From JBBRYB01 sp038238115 (GTDB lineage: Bacteria; Actinomycetota; Actinomycetes; Propionibacteriales; Nocardioidaceae), in the NCBI GenBank assembly GCA_038238115.1, contig JBBRYB010000078.1:1-11585 (forward strand): a DNA stretch of 11,585 nt. The letters are read 5' to 3'. The notes below the pieces were generated by a model that was not told where the DNA came from, made no database searches, and saw only the letters and a list, made by a program, of their open reading frames with translations. This document shows, in pieces, positions 6,066 to 11,585 of this stretch. Both the position numbers and the translations under genes were made by a program. Every line of letters starts with the position of its first letter. Position 1 is the first letter of the stretch.

Positions 6066-6921
6066 TCAGACGAGGGCGGGCAGGGCCCGGGCTGCGGTGT
6101 AGAGGGCGACGGCGAGGACGAGGACGGTGAAAGCGGTCGTGAGGCGGTGGGTGTCAATCCGGTCGGCCGTCTTGGCGCCGAGGAACCCACTGATGGCAGA
6201 GACCGCGGTGAGCACGACTACCAGACCCCAGTCAGGGGCTGGGGCCGACTCCGGTGCGGACGGTAAGTGCGGCGGTGCTGGTCAGGGTGATGACGACCAG
6301 GGAGGTGCCGGCTGCGTGCTCCATGGGAATCGCGAGGGCGAGCAGTAGGGCCGGGACGACGAGGAACCCGCCCCCGACCCCGAGGAACCCGGTGAGCAGC
6401 CCCACAACGGTGGCGGTGACCAGGACTTTCAGGGCGCGGGGGCATTGGCAGGCGAAGGTCGGGCTGATGGTGATGATCGGGTCGTCCAACTGGTGGCGTC
6501 TGGCGTGGCGGACCCTCGTGTGCGCATCGTGCACCTGGTCGTCCATGGCGCGGTGGGCGCGCACCTCGCGGGTGGCCATGACTCCTCCGACCACCAGCAT
6601 CAGGCCGGCGAACGCGGCCAACAGCACCGGTTCGGAGACCAGCGCGGAGGCTTTGGCGCCGGCCGCTGCGCCTCCGATCGCCACCAGCCCGAAGCTGGCA
6701 CCGCGGGCGAGCAAGACGTTGCCGGCCCGGTAGGCGGTGACCGCGCCGATCAGCGCGGTGACGCCCACGACGACCAGTGACCCGGTGGTCGCCTGGGCCG
6801 GGCTCTGCCCCAGGCCGTAGACCAGCACCGGGACGGCGAGGATCGAGCCGCCGCCGCCGAGTGCCCCGAGGCTGAGCCCGATCAGGGCGCCGGCGGCGAC
6901 CGCGAGGAGGAGATCGAGCAT
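6066..6921 (-). CDS. TauE/SafE-family sulfite (sulfur anion) exporter, frameshifted near the 3' end
   Basis: An inner-membrane permease of the TauE/SafE family, proposed to export sulfite or related sulfur anions. The N-terminal half shows the family signature GALIGLSLGALGGGGSILAV (11-30). The second half starts with the repeated version LLTGFLGVGGGFLVVPALL after a cytosolic loop rich in His and Arg. As read, the frame stops after 229 residues (TGA at 6232-6234). One base on, the coding continues with DWGLVVVLTAVSAISGFLGA and a last hydrophobic segment ending in LPALV, stop 6066-6068. Removing one G from GGGG (6235-6238) gives 284 residues, a normal length. The ATG (6919-6921) overlaps the stop of the MBL gene as TGATG. 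TauE genes occur in the CstR regulon of Staphylococcus aureus, matching the sensor nearby. Confidence 0.87.
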
Positions 6922-8333
6922 CAGGCGTCGGGGCCGACCAGGTGCAGTCCGACCTTCTCGGCGTCCTCGAAGGAGTCGTCGATGGCGATGGGGGTGCGAC
7001 CTGCGGCGTCGATCAGTGACGCCGCGATCGAGGCGCGGTAGCCCGACGCGCAGTGCACCCAGACCTCGCCGGGCGGAACCTCGGCGACGCGGCCGGGCAG
7101 CTCGTGGATGGGGATGTTGTGGGCGCCCTTGATGCGGGTCGAGCGGTACTCGTCGGCGCGGCGGACGTCGAGGACCACCACGTCGCGATGGTGGCGGACC
7201 TGCTCGAGGTCGGCGAAGGTGGCGGTGGAGAAGCTGGCCAGCTGACCGTCGGCCCAGTCCTGCGGCCTACCGGTGGCGTGGGCGGCCGGGCGGTCGATGC
7301 CGATCCGGACCAGCTCCCGCTGGGCTTCGGCGACATCGGCGGGGGTCTCGCCGAGCAGGGTCACAAAGGTGCCCCAGGTGATCAACCAGCCGAGGTAGGT
7401 GGCGAAGGCCCCGTTGATCCCGAAGTTGAGGGTGCCCGGTGCGTGCCCGGCCGCGAAGGCGGTCCGGTTGCGCAGGTCGACCACCCACTCGCCGGCCTCG
7501 ATTCGGCGCCGCAGCTCGCCGGCATCGGCGGTCGCCGGCGGGGACAGGTCGGGCTCGGACGGCCCCTCGGCGTTCGCGGGCATCATGTGCGCGTAGTACG
7601 CGGGCCACGCCCCCAGGCCCTCCAGCAGCTCGCGGACATAGGTCTCCTCATCCTGGGTCAGCACCGGGTTGGACTCCTTCTCCTCACCGATGGTCGACTC
7701 GGTCGCATCCGACTGCGTCGCCGCACAGAACGACCCGAAGCCGTGGGTGGGGAAGACGTCTGCGGTGCCGGGGAGCAGGTCCGCCAGCCGGTGCGCGGAG
7801 GCGTGCTGCCGGCGGGCCAAAGCGTCCGTGTGCTCCTCACCGAGCAGATCGGGCCGCCCGGTGGCACCGAACAACAGCAACCCGCCCGAGAACACCCCCA
7901 CAGAGGCCTCCACCCCGGCGTCGGCCACTGTGTTGCCAGCATCACGGGAAGCGTCGCTGAGTGCGTAGGAGAGGTGGGTGAAGGTGTGTCCCGGGGTTGA
8001 GATCGCGGTGACCCGCATCCGGGGTCCGATCTCCGCGGTGTCCCCGTCGCGGATCGGAGTCCGGTCGAAGGACACCTCGTCGTCGGCGTTCACGTGATAG
8101 GCCGCGCCGGTGCGCCGGGCGAGCGCCAGCCCGCCGGTGAGGTAGTCGTTGTGGAGGTGGGTCTCGAAGACGTCGGTCAACCGGACGGCGTGCTCGCCCA
8201 GGATCGCCAGGACCCGGTCGATGTCGCGCTGGGGGTCGACGACGAAGGCGACCTCGCCGTCGTGGACGACGTAGCTCCGGTCGCCTAGGGTCGGGGTCTC
8301 GACGGGGATGATGGTCAGGTCGGTCGTGGTCAT
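6921..8333 (-). CDS. MBL-fold / double-rhodanese protein, persulfide dioxygenase-like (CstB-like)
   Basis: 470 residues in three parts. Residues 1-250 are a metallo-beta-lactamase fold with THLHNDY (H59, H61, D63), STPGHTFTH (H116) and PTHGFGSFC (H197). Residues about 268-362 are a rhodanese-like domain without an active Cys. Residues about 370-470 are a rhodanese with active loop HCASGYR (C428). S. aureus CstB has the same architecture and turns low-molecular-weight persulfides plus sulfite into thiosulfate; I infer a similar role. One oddity is that the Asp that normally follows TG and bridges or binds iron (D154 of human ETHE1) appears to be G151 (VFSGGLLLFGATGRPDL). The ATG overlaps the upstream rhodanese stop as ATGA, behind a strong AAGGAGG site. 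The gene is intact and translationally linked to both neighbours. Confidence 0.9.
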   Translation of the reverse strand: MTTTDLTIIPVETPTLGDRSYVVHDGEVAFVVDPQRDIDRVLAILGEHAVRLTDVFETHLHNDYLTGGLALARRTGAAYHVNADDEVSFDRTPIRDGDTAEIGPRMRVTAISTPGHTFTHLSYALSDASRDAGNTVADAGVEASVGVFSGGLLLFGATGRPDLLGEEHTDALARRQHASAHRLADLLPGTADVFPTHGFGSFCAATQSDATESTIGEEKESNPVLTQDEETYVRELLEGLGAWPAYYAHMMPANAEGPSEPDLSPPATADAGELRRRIEAGEWVVDLRNRTAFAAGHAPGTLNFGINGAFATYLGWLITWGTFVTLLGETPADVAEAQRELVRIGIDRPAAHATGRPQDWADGQLASFSTATFADLEQVRHHRDVVVLDVRRADEYRSTRIKGAHNIPIHELPGRVAEVPPGEVWVHCASGYRASIAASLIDAAGRTPIAIDDSFEDAEKVGLHLVGPDA

Positions 8334-8653
8334 GCCAGTCCTCCTTCCAGGCGGCGGCCGGATCGGGCCCAGGCGCTGGTGCCGCCGGCCACGGACACGG
8401 CGTCGAAGCCGGCTTCGCGCAGCAGGTCGGTCATGGCGCTGCTCCGGTTCCCTGAGGCGCAGATGACGAACACCGGCGAGGTTTTGTCGAGCTCGCGCAT
8501 CCGGTTCGCGAGCTGGCCGATAGGGATCAGCACCGCGCCGGGCACGTGGCCGGCGACGTACTCGTCGGGCTCGCGTACGTCCACGAGGGGGCCGCTCCTA
8601 CGTCCGGCGGCTAACTCCTCAACGTCGATCTCCGGTGTGGTGGGCTCGCGCAT
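8330..8653 (-). CDS. single-domain rhodanese-like sulfurtransferase
   Basis: 107 residues, one rhodanese domain filling almost the whole chain. It moves sulfane sulfur between thiols through a cysteine persulfide. Visible landmarks are VDVREPDEYVAGHVPGA (24-40), then the active loop CASGNR (C65 to R70) and the C-terminal GGTSAWARSG. It has no signal peptide, so it acts in the cytoplasm. The chosen ATG (8651-8653) is preceded by GGAAGGA about 9 bases upstream; longer frames upstream have no family match and cross the operator region. It is the first gene of the leftward sulfur operon and its stop overlaps the MBL gene's ATG. It may hand persulfide sulfur to the MBL/rhodanese protein. Confidence 0.92.
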   Translation of the reverse strand: MREPTTPEIDVEELAAGRRSGPLVDVREPDEYVAGHVPGAVLIPIGQLANRMRELDKTSPVFVICASGNRSSAMTDLLREAGFDAVSVAGGTSAWARSGRRLEGGLA

Positions 8654-8692
8654 GCGATGAGGTCCTTCCGCAGACAACCGGTGATGTGATGA

Positions 8693-8708
8693 ATACCGGT
8701 GGGGGTAT
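8693..8708. promoter_or_regulatory. CsoR/CstR-type operator, site 1
   Basis: ATACCGGTGGGGGTAT: the ATACC and GGTAT ends are perfect inverted repeats around a G-rich centre, the general form of operators bound by CsoR-family proteins. It lies just downstream of the expected leftward transcription start, where bound repressor would block elongation. Confidence 0.6.
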
Positions 8709-8724
8709 GAACACGACGACCATA

Positions 8725-8740
8725 ACACCCCCTGGGGTAT
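8725..8740. promoter_or_regulatory. CsoR/CstR-type operator, site 2
   Basis: ACACCCCCTGGGGTAT differs by one end base from a perfect ATACCCC/GGGGTAT-type inverted repeat. It fills exactly the 16-bp spacer between the -35 and -10 of the leftward promoter and overlaps the rightward -10 (TATAGT), so one bound repressor could silence both directions. Confidence 0.6.
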
Positions 8741-8827
8741 AGTCAACTTCACCAGGAATGAAGGCAGCCGGCGAGTCTCGACATCAAGCAGATCCGCCGC
8801 TAGAACAAGCCATTCGAGGAGCGCCTG

Positions 8828-9229
8828 ATGAGCACCTACACCATCACCACGACCCTGAACCAGCCCTACGCCGCCGCTGTCGAGGCCGTACGTGCCGCGC
8901 TCGGGGACCAGGGGTTCGGGGTACTCACCGAGATCGACCTCAAAGCAACGCTGAACGACAAGCTCGACGTCGACATCGAACCCCAGATTATCCTCGGCGC
9001 CTGCCGTCCGCCGCTGGCCTACGAGGCGATCCAGGCCGAGCCGTCGATCGCCGCGGTGCTGCCCTGCAACGTCGTCGTCCGGTCCATGGATGAGAACACC
9101 ACGATGGTGGAGGCGTTCGACCCCGACGCGATGATGGGACTCGCCGACAACCCGGCCCTGCACCGGGTCGCAGCGGACGCCAAGCAGCGCTTGAACGCGG
9201 CATTCGCCGCCCTGAACCAGGAGAACTGA
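8828..9229 (+). CDS. DUF302-domain protein
   Basis: 133 residues, one DUF302 domain (about 3-130). The opening MSTYTITTTLNQPYAAAVEA, the block FGVLTEIDLKATL and the block ILGACRPPLAYEAI with LPCNVVV are typical of the family. Two cysteines, C59 and C80, lie in conserved places. There is no signal peptide, so it is cytoplasmic. The biochemical role is not established to my knowledge. Its stop overlaps the start of the CsoR-family gene as TGATG, so the two are cotranscribed and translationally linked. This, with the operator region upstream, suggests a part in the persulfide or metal response. The ATG has GAGGAG six bases upstream; an ATG-initiated frame from 8758 is discarded because it has no usable ribosome site. 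Confidence 0.85.
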   Translation: MSTYTITTTLNQPYAAAVEAVRAALGDQGFGVLTEIDLKATLNDKLDVDIEPQIILGACRPPLAYEAIQAEPSIAAVLPCNVVVRSMDENTTMVEAFDPDAMMGLADNPALHRVAADAKQRLNAAFAALNQEN

Positions 9230-9492
9230 TGGAGCTCGTCCCTGCCGAGATGACCCCCGTCATCAACCGCATCAAGCGTGCCCAGGGCCAACTGGCCGGC
9301 GTGCTCCGGATGCTGGAGGAGGGTCGTGAGTGCGAGGAGGTCGTCACCCAGCTCGCAGCGGTCTCCCGGGCTCTGGATCGGGCCGGCTTCGCGATCGTCG
9401 CCACCGGGCTCCAGCACTGCCTCACCGACGGGGACGGCATCGACAGCGTCGACGTCAAGAAGATGGAGAAGCTCTTCCTCTCCCTGGCATGA
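9229..9492 (+). CDS. cstR: CsoR-family regulator, CstR-like persulfide sensor
   Basis: 87 residues of the all-helical CsoR/RcnR (DUF156) repressor family. The family start INRIKRAQGQLAGVLRMLEE is clear. The two reactive cysteines are C35 (GRECEEVV) and C64 (LQHCL). Copper-sensing CsoR of M. tuberculosis uses C36, H61 and C65; the position of that His, four before the second Cys, is G60 here. Lack of this His with both Cys kept is what distinguishes CstR, which forms sulfur bridges between the two Cys and then releases DNA. The rhodanese, MBL/rhodanese and TauE neighbours support this. H63 next to C64 is not in the canonical place. AGGAG precedes the ATG, which overlaps the DUF302 stop. Function as a Cu sensor is less likely. 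Confidence 0.88.
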   Translation: MELVPAEMTPVINRIKRAQGQLAGVLRMLEEGRECEEVVTQLAAVSRALDRAGFAIVATGLQHCLTDGDGIDSVDVKKMEKLFLSLA

Positions 9493-9880
9493 ACCGGCTC
9501 GCTTCCTGGTGAGATCCGCGATGGAGAGCTGTTAGGTGCGCAGGCGCGAGCTCGAACTCGGCCGCCCAAGGCCCGGGGGAGTGGCTGTTTCCTATCGAAA
9601 CCCCGTCATGAGCTGACCGATGGGGGCCGCTCCGAGTAAAGCTTGGCAAGGCAGCCGGGCGACGTTCTCGCAGGTCAGCCCCGGTTTCCGGTCGGAACGG
9701 CACAACACGGCGCAGTGCCTGGTCGGTGTTCAGGGGTCGCAGCTTCGAATCGGTTGCTGGCAGCTGCCTCACTCCGAGCCGGCGCGTTTGCAGCTGTCGG
9801 CTCCGGGCCATCCTGTTCGGTGGCTGAGGCGCGAGCTTGTCCGACTGACGGTGTGAGCGGCGGCTTGGTGAGGCCCACAG
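9493..9880. other. about 390 bp without a supported gene
   Basis: The gap lies between the convergent ends of the CstR-like gene and the small gene next to the integrase. Frames on both strands are short, without ribosome sites or recognisable products. An 11-bp direct repeat AGGCGCGAGCT occurs at 9542-9552 and 9827-9837, possibly by chance. It is the apparent junction between sulfur cargo and the recombination genes. Confidence 0.5.
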
Positions 9881-10189
9881 TCAGTCCAGGAGTTGGTGGA
9901 GTGTCTCTTGGATCAGGAGCTCGCCGCGTTCGCGGATGCGGTCTTCGTCGTCGCGGGTTGAGTCGGTGACGACGACCCAGACGACGATGCGGCGGTCGTC
10001 GCGGTCGTGCGGGTCGCTGGCGAAGATGCGAACCGTGTAACCCAGCCGTCTGCTTGCGGCTCGGCCGCAGCGGCGGATCTGCGCGACCAGGTCCTTGTTC
10101 CATGCTTCGACATGGCGGGTGTATTGGTGGTCGAGTTCCAGGACCGGCTGGATCTCTTGGATCAGCGCCTCATCGTCCGGGTCGTGCAT
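9881..10189 (-). CDS. small hypothetical protein downstream of the integrase
   Basis: 102 residues, not recognised. It is charged and probably folded as helices at both ends with strands in the middle: an acidic start, HVEAWNKDLVAQIRRCGRAA, then YTVRIFASDP and RIVVWVVVTDSTRD, then an acidic helix. One Cys is present and there is no signal or membrane segment. I chose the ATG at 10187-10189 because AGGAGG lies 5 bases upstream. A longer version starting at 10231 would overlap the integrase stop as ATGA but has a weaker ribosome site. In either case it follows the integrase on the same strand within 40 bp, so it is probably in its transcript. A role in excision or recombination control is possible, but nothing in the sequence shows it. 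Confidence 0.7.
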   Translation of the reverse strand: MHDPDDEALIQEIQPVLELDHQYTRHVEAWNKDLVAQIRRCGRAASRRLGYTVRIFASDPHDRDDRRIVVWVVVTDSTRDDEDRIRERGELLIQETLHQLLD

Positions 10190-10227
10190 GTGAGCCTCCT
10201 GGGGAGCGACCCTGCGATTCGATGGGT

Positions 10228-11349
10228 TCATTGAGGCCGTTGGCGGCGTTGGCGTGCTCGGGCGAGGGCGTCGAGGTTCTTGCGGTCTGCTTCGGGGAGC
10301 GCGTGGAGGTATTTCTGGGTGGTTTGGATCTGGGCGTGGCCCATCCGCTCCATGACGCTGCGCAGGTCGGATCCTTCGGCGAGCAGCCAGGACGCGTGGG
10401 CGTGGCGCAGGTCGTGCATCCGGACGCCGAAGTCGACGCCGCTTGCTTTCACGGCGGGCTGCCAGATGCGGGTGCGGAAGGTGTTGCGGGAGATCGGGGT
10501 GCCAGCGGCGGTGGTGAACAACGGCTGGTCCCGCCCGATTTCGTGGGTCTGGATGTGGAGGGCGACGGCTTCGAGCCAGGCGTCGTCGACGCCGAACGTC
10601 CTGGGTTCGTTGCTCTTGGGGTAGGGCTTGCTCACGTAGCGCTCGCCGGTGGGGGAGTGCTGCCTGGAGACCTCGATGATGGTCTCCTCCACGGTCACCG
10701 ACTTGGCGAGGAAGTCGATGTGGCGGGGACGTAGGGCGATGAGCTCACCCCAGCGCATGCCGGTCTCGATGGCGGTCTCCACCAGGAGCCGGTAGCGGTC
10801 CGGGGTGGCGCCGAGGAGTGTGTCGTACTCGGCGGGGGTGAGGGTGCGGGACCGGCGGATGATCACCTTCGGCAGCTCGGTGTGCTCACAGGGGTTGGCC
10901 ACGATGAGCTGGTCGCGGACGGCTCGCTTGAAGACCGAGTGCAGCATCGTGTGGTACTTGCGGATCGAGACCGCCGAGAGACCCCCGGCGGTCGCCTGGG
11001 TGACCCAGTCCTGGACCAGGGATCCGGTGATCTGGTACATCAGCTTTCTGCCGAAGAACGGGTAGAAGTGCTTGGTCAGGTTCGAGACGTAGCCGGCCCG
11101 GGTGGTGGGCTCGATGTGCTTGCTGGGCAGCCAGTCGGTCTCGACATAGTCCCGGAACGACACCGAACCCAGGCTGGCGTCGCGCCAGGACCCGGCGAAG
11201 ACCTTCTGCTCCTCCCGGTTCGCGGCCCGCTCGGCCGCGCGGCGGGTGGAGTGGGTGCCGGCGGACCGGATCCGTCCCTCGGGGTCGCGGTAGCAGGCCA
11301 GGTAGCGGGTGGCCCCGTCCTGCTTCTTGCGCTCGACCACGTATGCCAT
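10228..11349 (-). CDS. int: tyrosine recombinase / site-specific integrase
   Basis: 373 residues, complete. An N-terminal arm-type DNA-binding region (about 1-55) is followed by a SAM-like core-binding domain (about 60-150) and a catalytic domain (about 165-365). Catalytic residues are visible: R199 in TGMRWGEL, a lysine in the beta-hairpin (K241 or K245), H312 and R315 in HDLRHAHAS, H338 in MGHAQIQTTQ, and the nucleophile Y347 in KYLHA. Proteins of this kind integrate phages and integrative elements at tRNA 3' ends. Here a tRNA-Met 3' fragment lies about 180 bp upstream of its start, which fits. The ATG (11347-11349) has GGAGGGAG 7 bases upstream. The stop overlaps an alternative start of the next small gene. 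Confidence 0.95.
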   Translation of the reverse strand: MAYVVERKKQDGATRYLACYRDPEGRIRSAGTHSTRRAAERAANREEQKVFAGSWRDASLGSVSFRDYVETDWLPSKHIEPTTRAGYVSNLTKHFYPFFGRKLMYQITGSLVQDWVTQATAGGLSAVSIRKYHTMLHSVFKRAVRDQLIVANPCEHTELPKVIIRRSRTLTPAEYDTLLGATPDRYRLLVETAIETGMRWGELIALRPRHIDFLAKSVTVEETIIEVSRQHSPTGERYVSKPYPKSNEPRTFGVDDAWLEAVALHIQTHEIGRDQPLFTTAAGTPISRNTFRTRIWQPAVKASGVDFGVRMHDLRHAHASWLLAEGSDLRSVMERMGHAQIQTTQKYLHALPEADRKNLDALARARQRRQRPQ

Positions 11350-11373
11350 CGCGATTCTCCCTCCGTCCTGATC

Positions 11374-11393
11374 GATGTCAGCGAGATGTCAGC
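11374..11393. repeat. GATGTCAGC direct repeat upstream of int
   Basis: GATGTCAGC occurs at 11374-11382 and 11385-11393, an 11-bp period, close to one helical turn. The position between int and the attachment site suits arm-type integrase or excisionase sites or an autoregulatory operator. Confidence 0.6.
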
Positions 11394-11467
11394 AACCCTT
11401 GCTGGGACCCAGCGACGAGTGGCGAAGGTCAACGGAGACTCAAAAGCGGGTCTGGCCTGCGACTATA

Positions 11468-11485
11468 CCTCACACAGCCTCACAC
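11468..11485. repeat. CCTCACAC direct repeat near the attachment site
   Basis: CCTCACAC occurs at 11468-11475 and 11478-11485, a 10-bp period, followed by the perfect palindrome AGCGTACGCT (11489-11498). These are candidate protein-binding sites for recombination between int and the core. Confidence 0.55.
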
Positions 11486-11528
11486 TTGAGCGTACGCTTC
11501 GCGGCTGGTAGTTCAGGTGACCGTTTCA

Positions 11529-11571
11529 CTCATAACCCAGAGGTCGCAGGTTCAAATCCTGCCCCCGCTAC
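11529..11571 (+). other. 3' half of a tRNA-Met gene, probable attachment site (att core)
   Basis: From the anticodon loop CTCATAA (CAU, 11529-11535) to the end the sequence matches a tRNA: 3' anticodon strand CCCAG, variable loop AGGTC, T-arm GCAGG-TTCAAAT-CCTGC (11546-11562), acceptor strand CCCCGCT and discriminator A (11570). The five bases before the loop (TTTCA) cannot pair with CCCAG, and the upstream sequence lacks the matching acceptor AGCGGGG, so this is not a functional tRNA. A 3' tRNA copy beside an integrase is the classic attachment site left by an integrative element. Confidence 0.75.
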
Positions 11572-11585
11572 AAGGATAAGTGCAG

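Larger units (their letters stand above)
8654..8827. promoter_or_regulatory. divergent control region of the sulfur regulon
   Basis: A 174-bp gap between the leftward rhodanese operon and the rightward DUF302-cstR pair. On the minus strand TTGACT (8746-8741) and TATGGT (8724-8719) are 16 bases apart, a good promoter for the rhodanese operon. On the plus strand TATAGT (8738-8743) is a likely -10 for DUF302, with a poor -35. Two G-tract inverted repeats (8693-8708 and 8725-8740) overlap or follow these promoters and should be regulator sites. DUF302 has a GAGGAG site at 8816-8821. Confidence 0.65.

Noticed and set aside
8758..9093. ATG frame upstream of and overlapping the DUF302 gene
   Set aside because: It is Arg/His-rich with the look of a shifted frame, AGGA is too close to its ATG, and the overlapping DUF302 frame is clearly the real one.
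8654..9163. N-terminal extension of the rhodanese frame
   Set aside because: It would cross the operators and run antisense to DUF302; the ATG at 8653 has a good ribosome site and gives a normal single-domain rhodanese.
9542..9837. 11-bp direct repeat AGGCGCGAGCT flanking 285 bp as a small transposable element
   Set aside because: There are no inverted ends or transposase, and a GC-rich 11-mer repeat could be chance.
11500..11571. Complete functional tRNA-Met gene
   Set aside because: The anticodon stem (TTTCA against CCCAG) and the acceptor stem do not pair; only the 3' half is tRNA-like, although GGTAGTTCAG upstream faintly recalls a D-arm.
1..11585. CRISPR array, insertion sequence or rRNA
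   Set aside because: There are no regularly spaced long repeats, no transposase and no rRNA-like sequence; only the tyrosine recombinase indicates mobility.

Overview
The window is GC-rich DNA from an actinobacterium. The evidence is G/C-rich third codon positions, arsenate reductases of the corynebacterial type, a CadI/ArsI protein very like the mycobacterial one, and start codons that appear to be leaderless. The family calls below are made by eye from motifs; no database was searched.

Layout from left to right. Positions 180-3167 hold a leftward arsenic operon in the order arsR, MIP aquaporin channel, arsC with an N-terminal helical extension, short arsC, arsM. It is divergent from arsI (3248-3700), which encodes a C-As lyase of the CadI family. 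After about 500 bp without a convincing gene comes a divergent metal-efflux pair: a SmtB/CzrA-like regulator (4198-4584, minus) and a cation diffusion facilitator (4636-5687, plus) broken by a one-base frameshift. Positions 5801-8653 hold a leftward reactive-sulfur operon: a single-domain rhodanese, an MBL-fold/double-rhodanese protein, a TauE-type exporter with a frameshift near its 3' end, and a small Cys/His-rich protein. It is divergent from a DUF302 gene and a CsoR-family regulator that lacks the copper-site His and so looks like the persulfide sensor CstR. Two operator-like inverted repeats lie between the divergent units. The right end holds a small unknown gene, a tyrosine recombinase, and the 3' half of a tRNA-Met gene, which looks like an attachment site. 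The simplest reading is that the window is the right end of an integrative element carrying arsenic, divalent-metal and sulfide resistance cargo.

How the genes fit together. The ArsC proteins reduce arsenate to arsenite, which can leave through the aquaporin or be methylated by ArsM. ArsI would remove methyl groups from trivalent methylarsenicals, so the locus encodes both directions of As-C chemistry. No ArsB, Acr3 or ArsA is visible. In the sulfur block the rhodaneses and the MBL protein would process persulfides to sulfite or thiosulfate, and TauE would export the product, under CstR-like control.

Three reading frames (aquaporin C-terminus, CDF, TauE C-terminus) are each disturbed at a run of 3-4 C/G bases and each is repaired by one base. 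This could be gene decay, but sequencing error in homopolymers is at least as likely.
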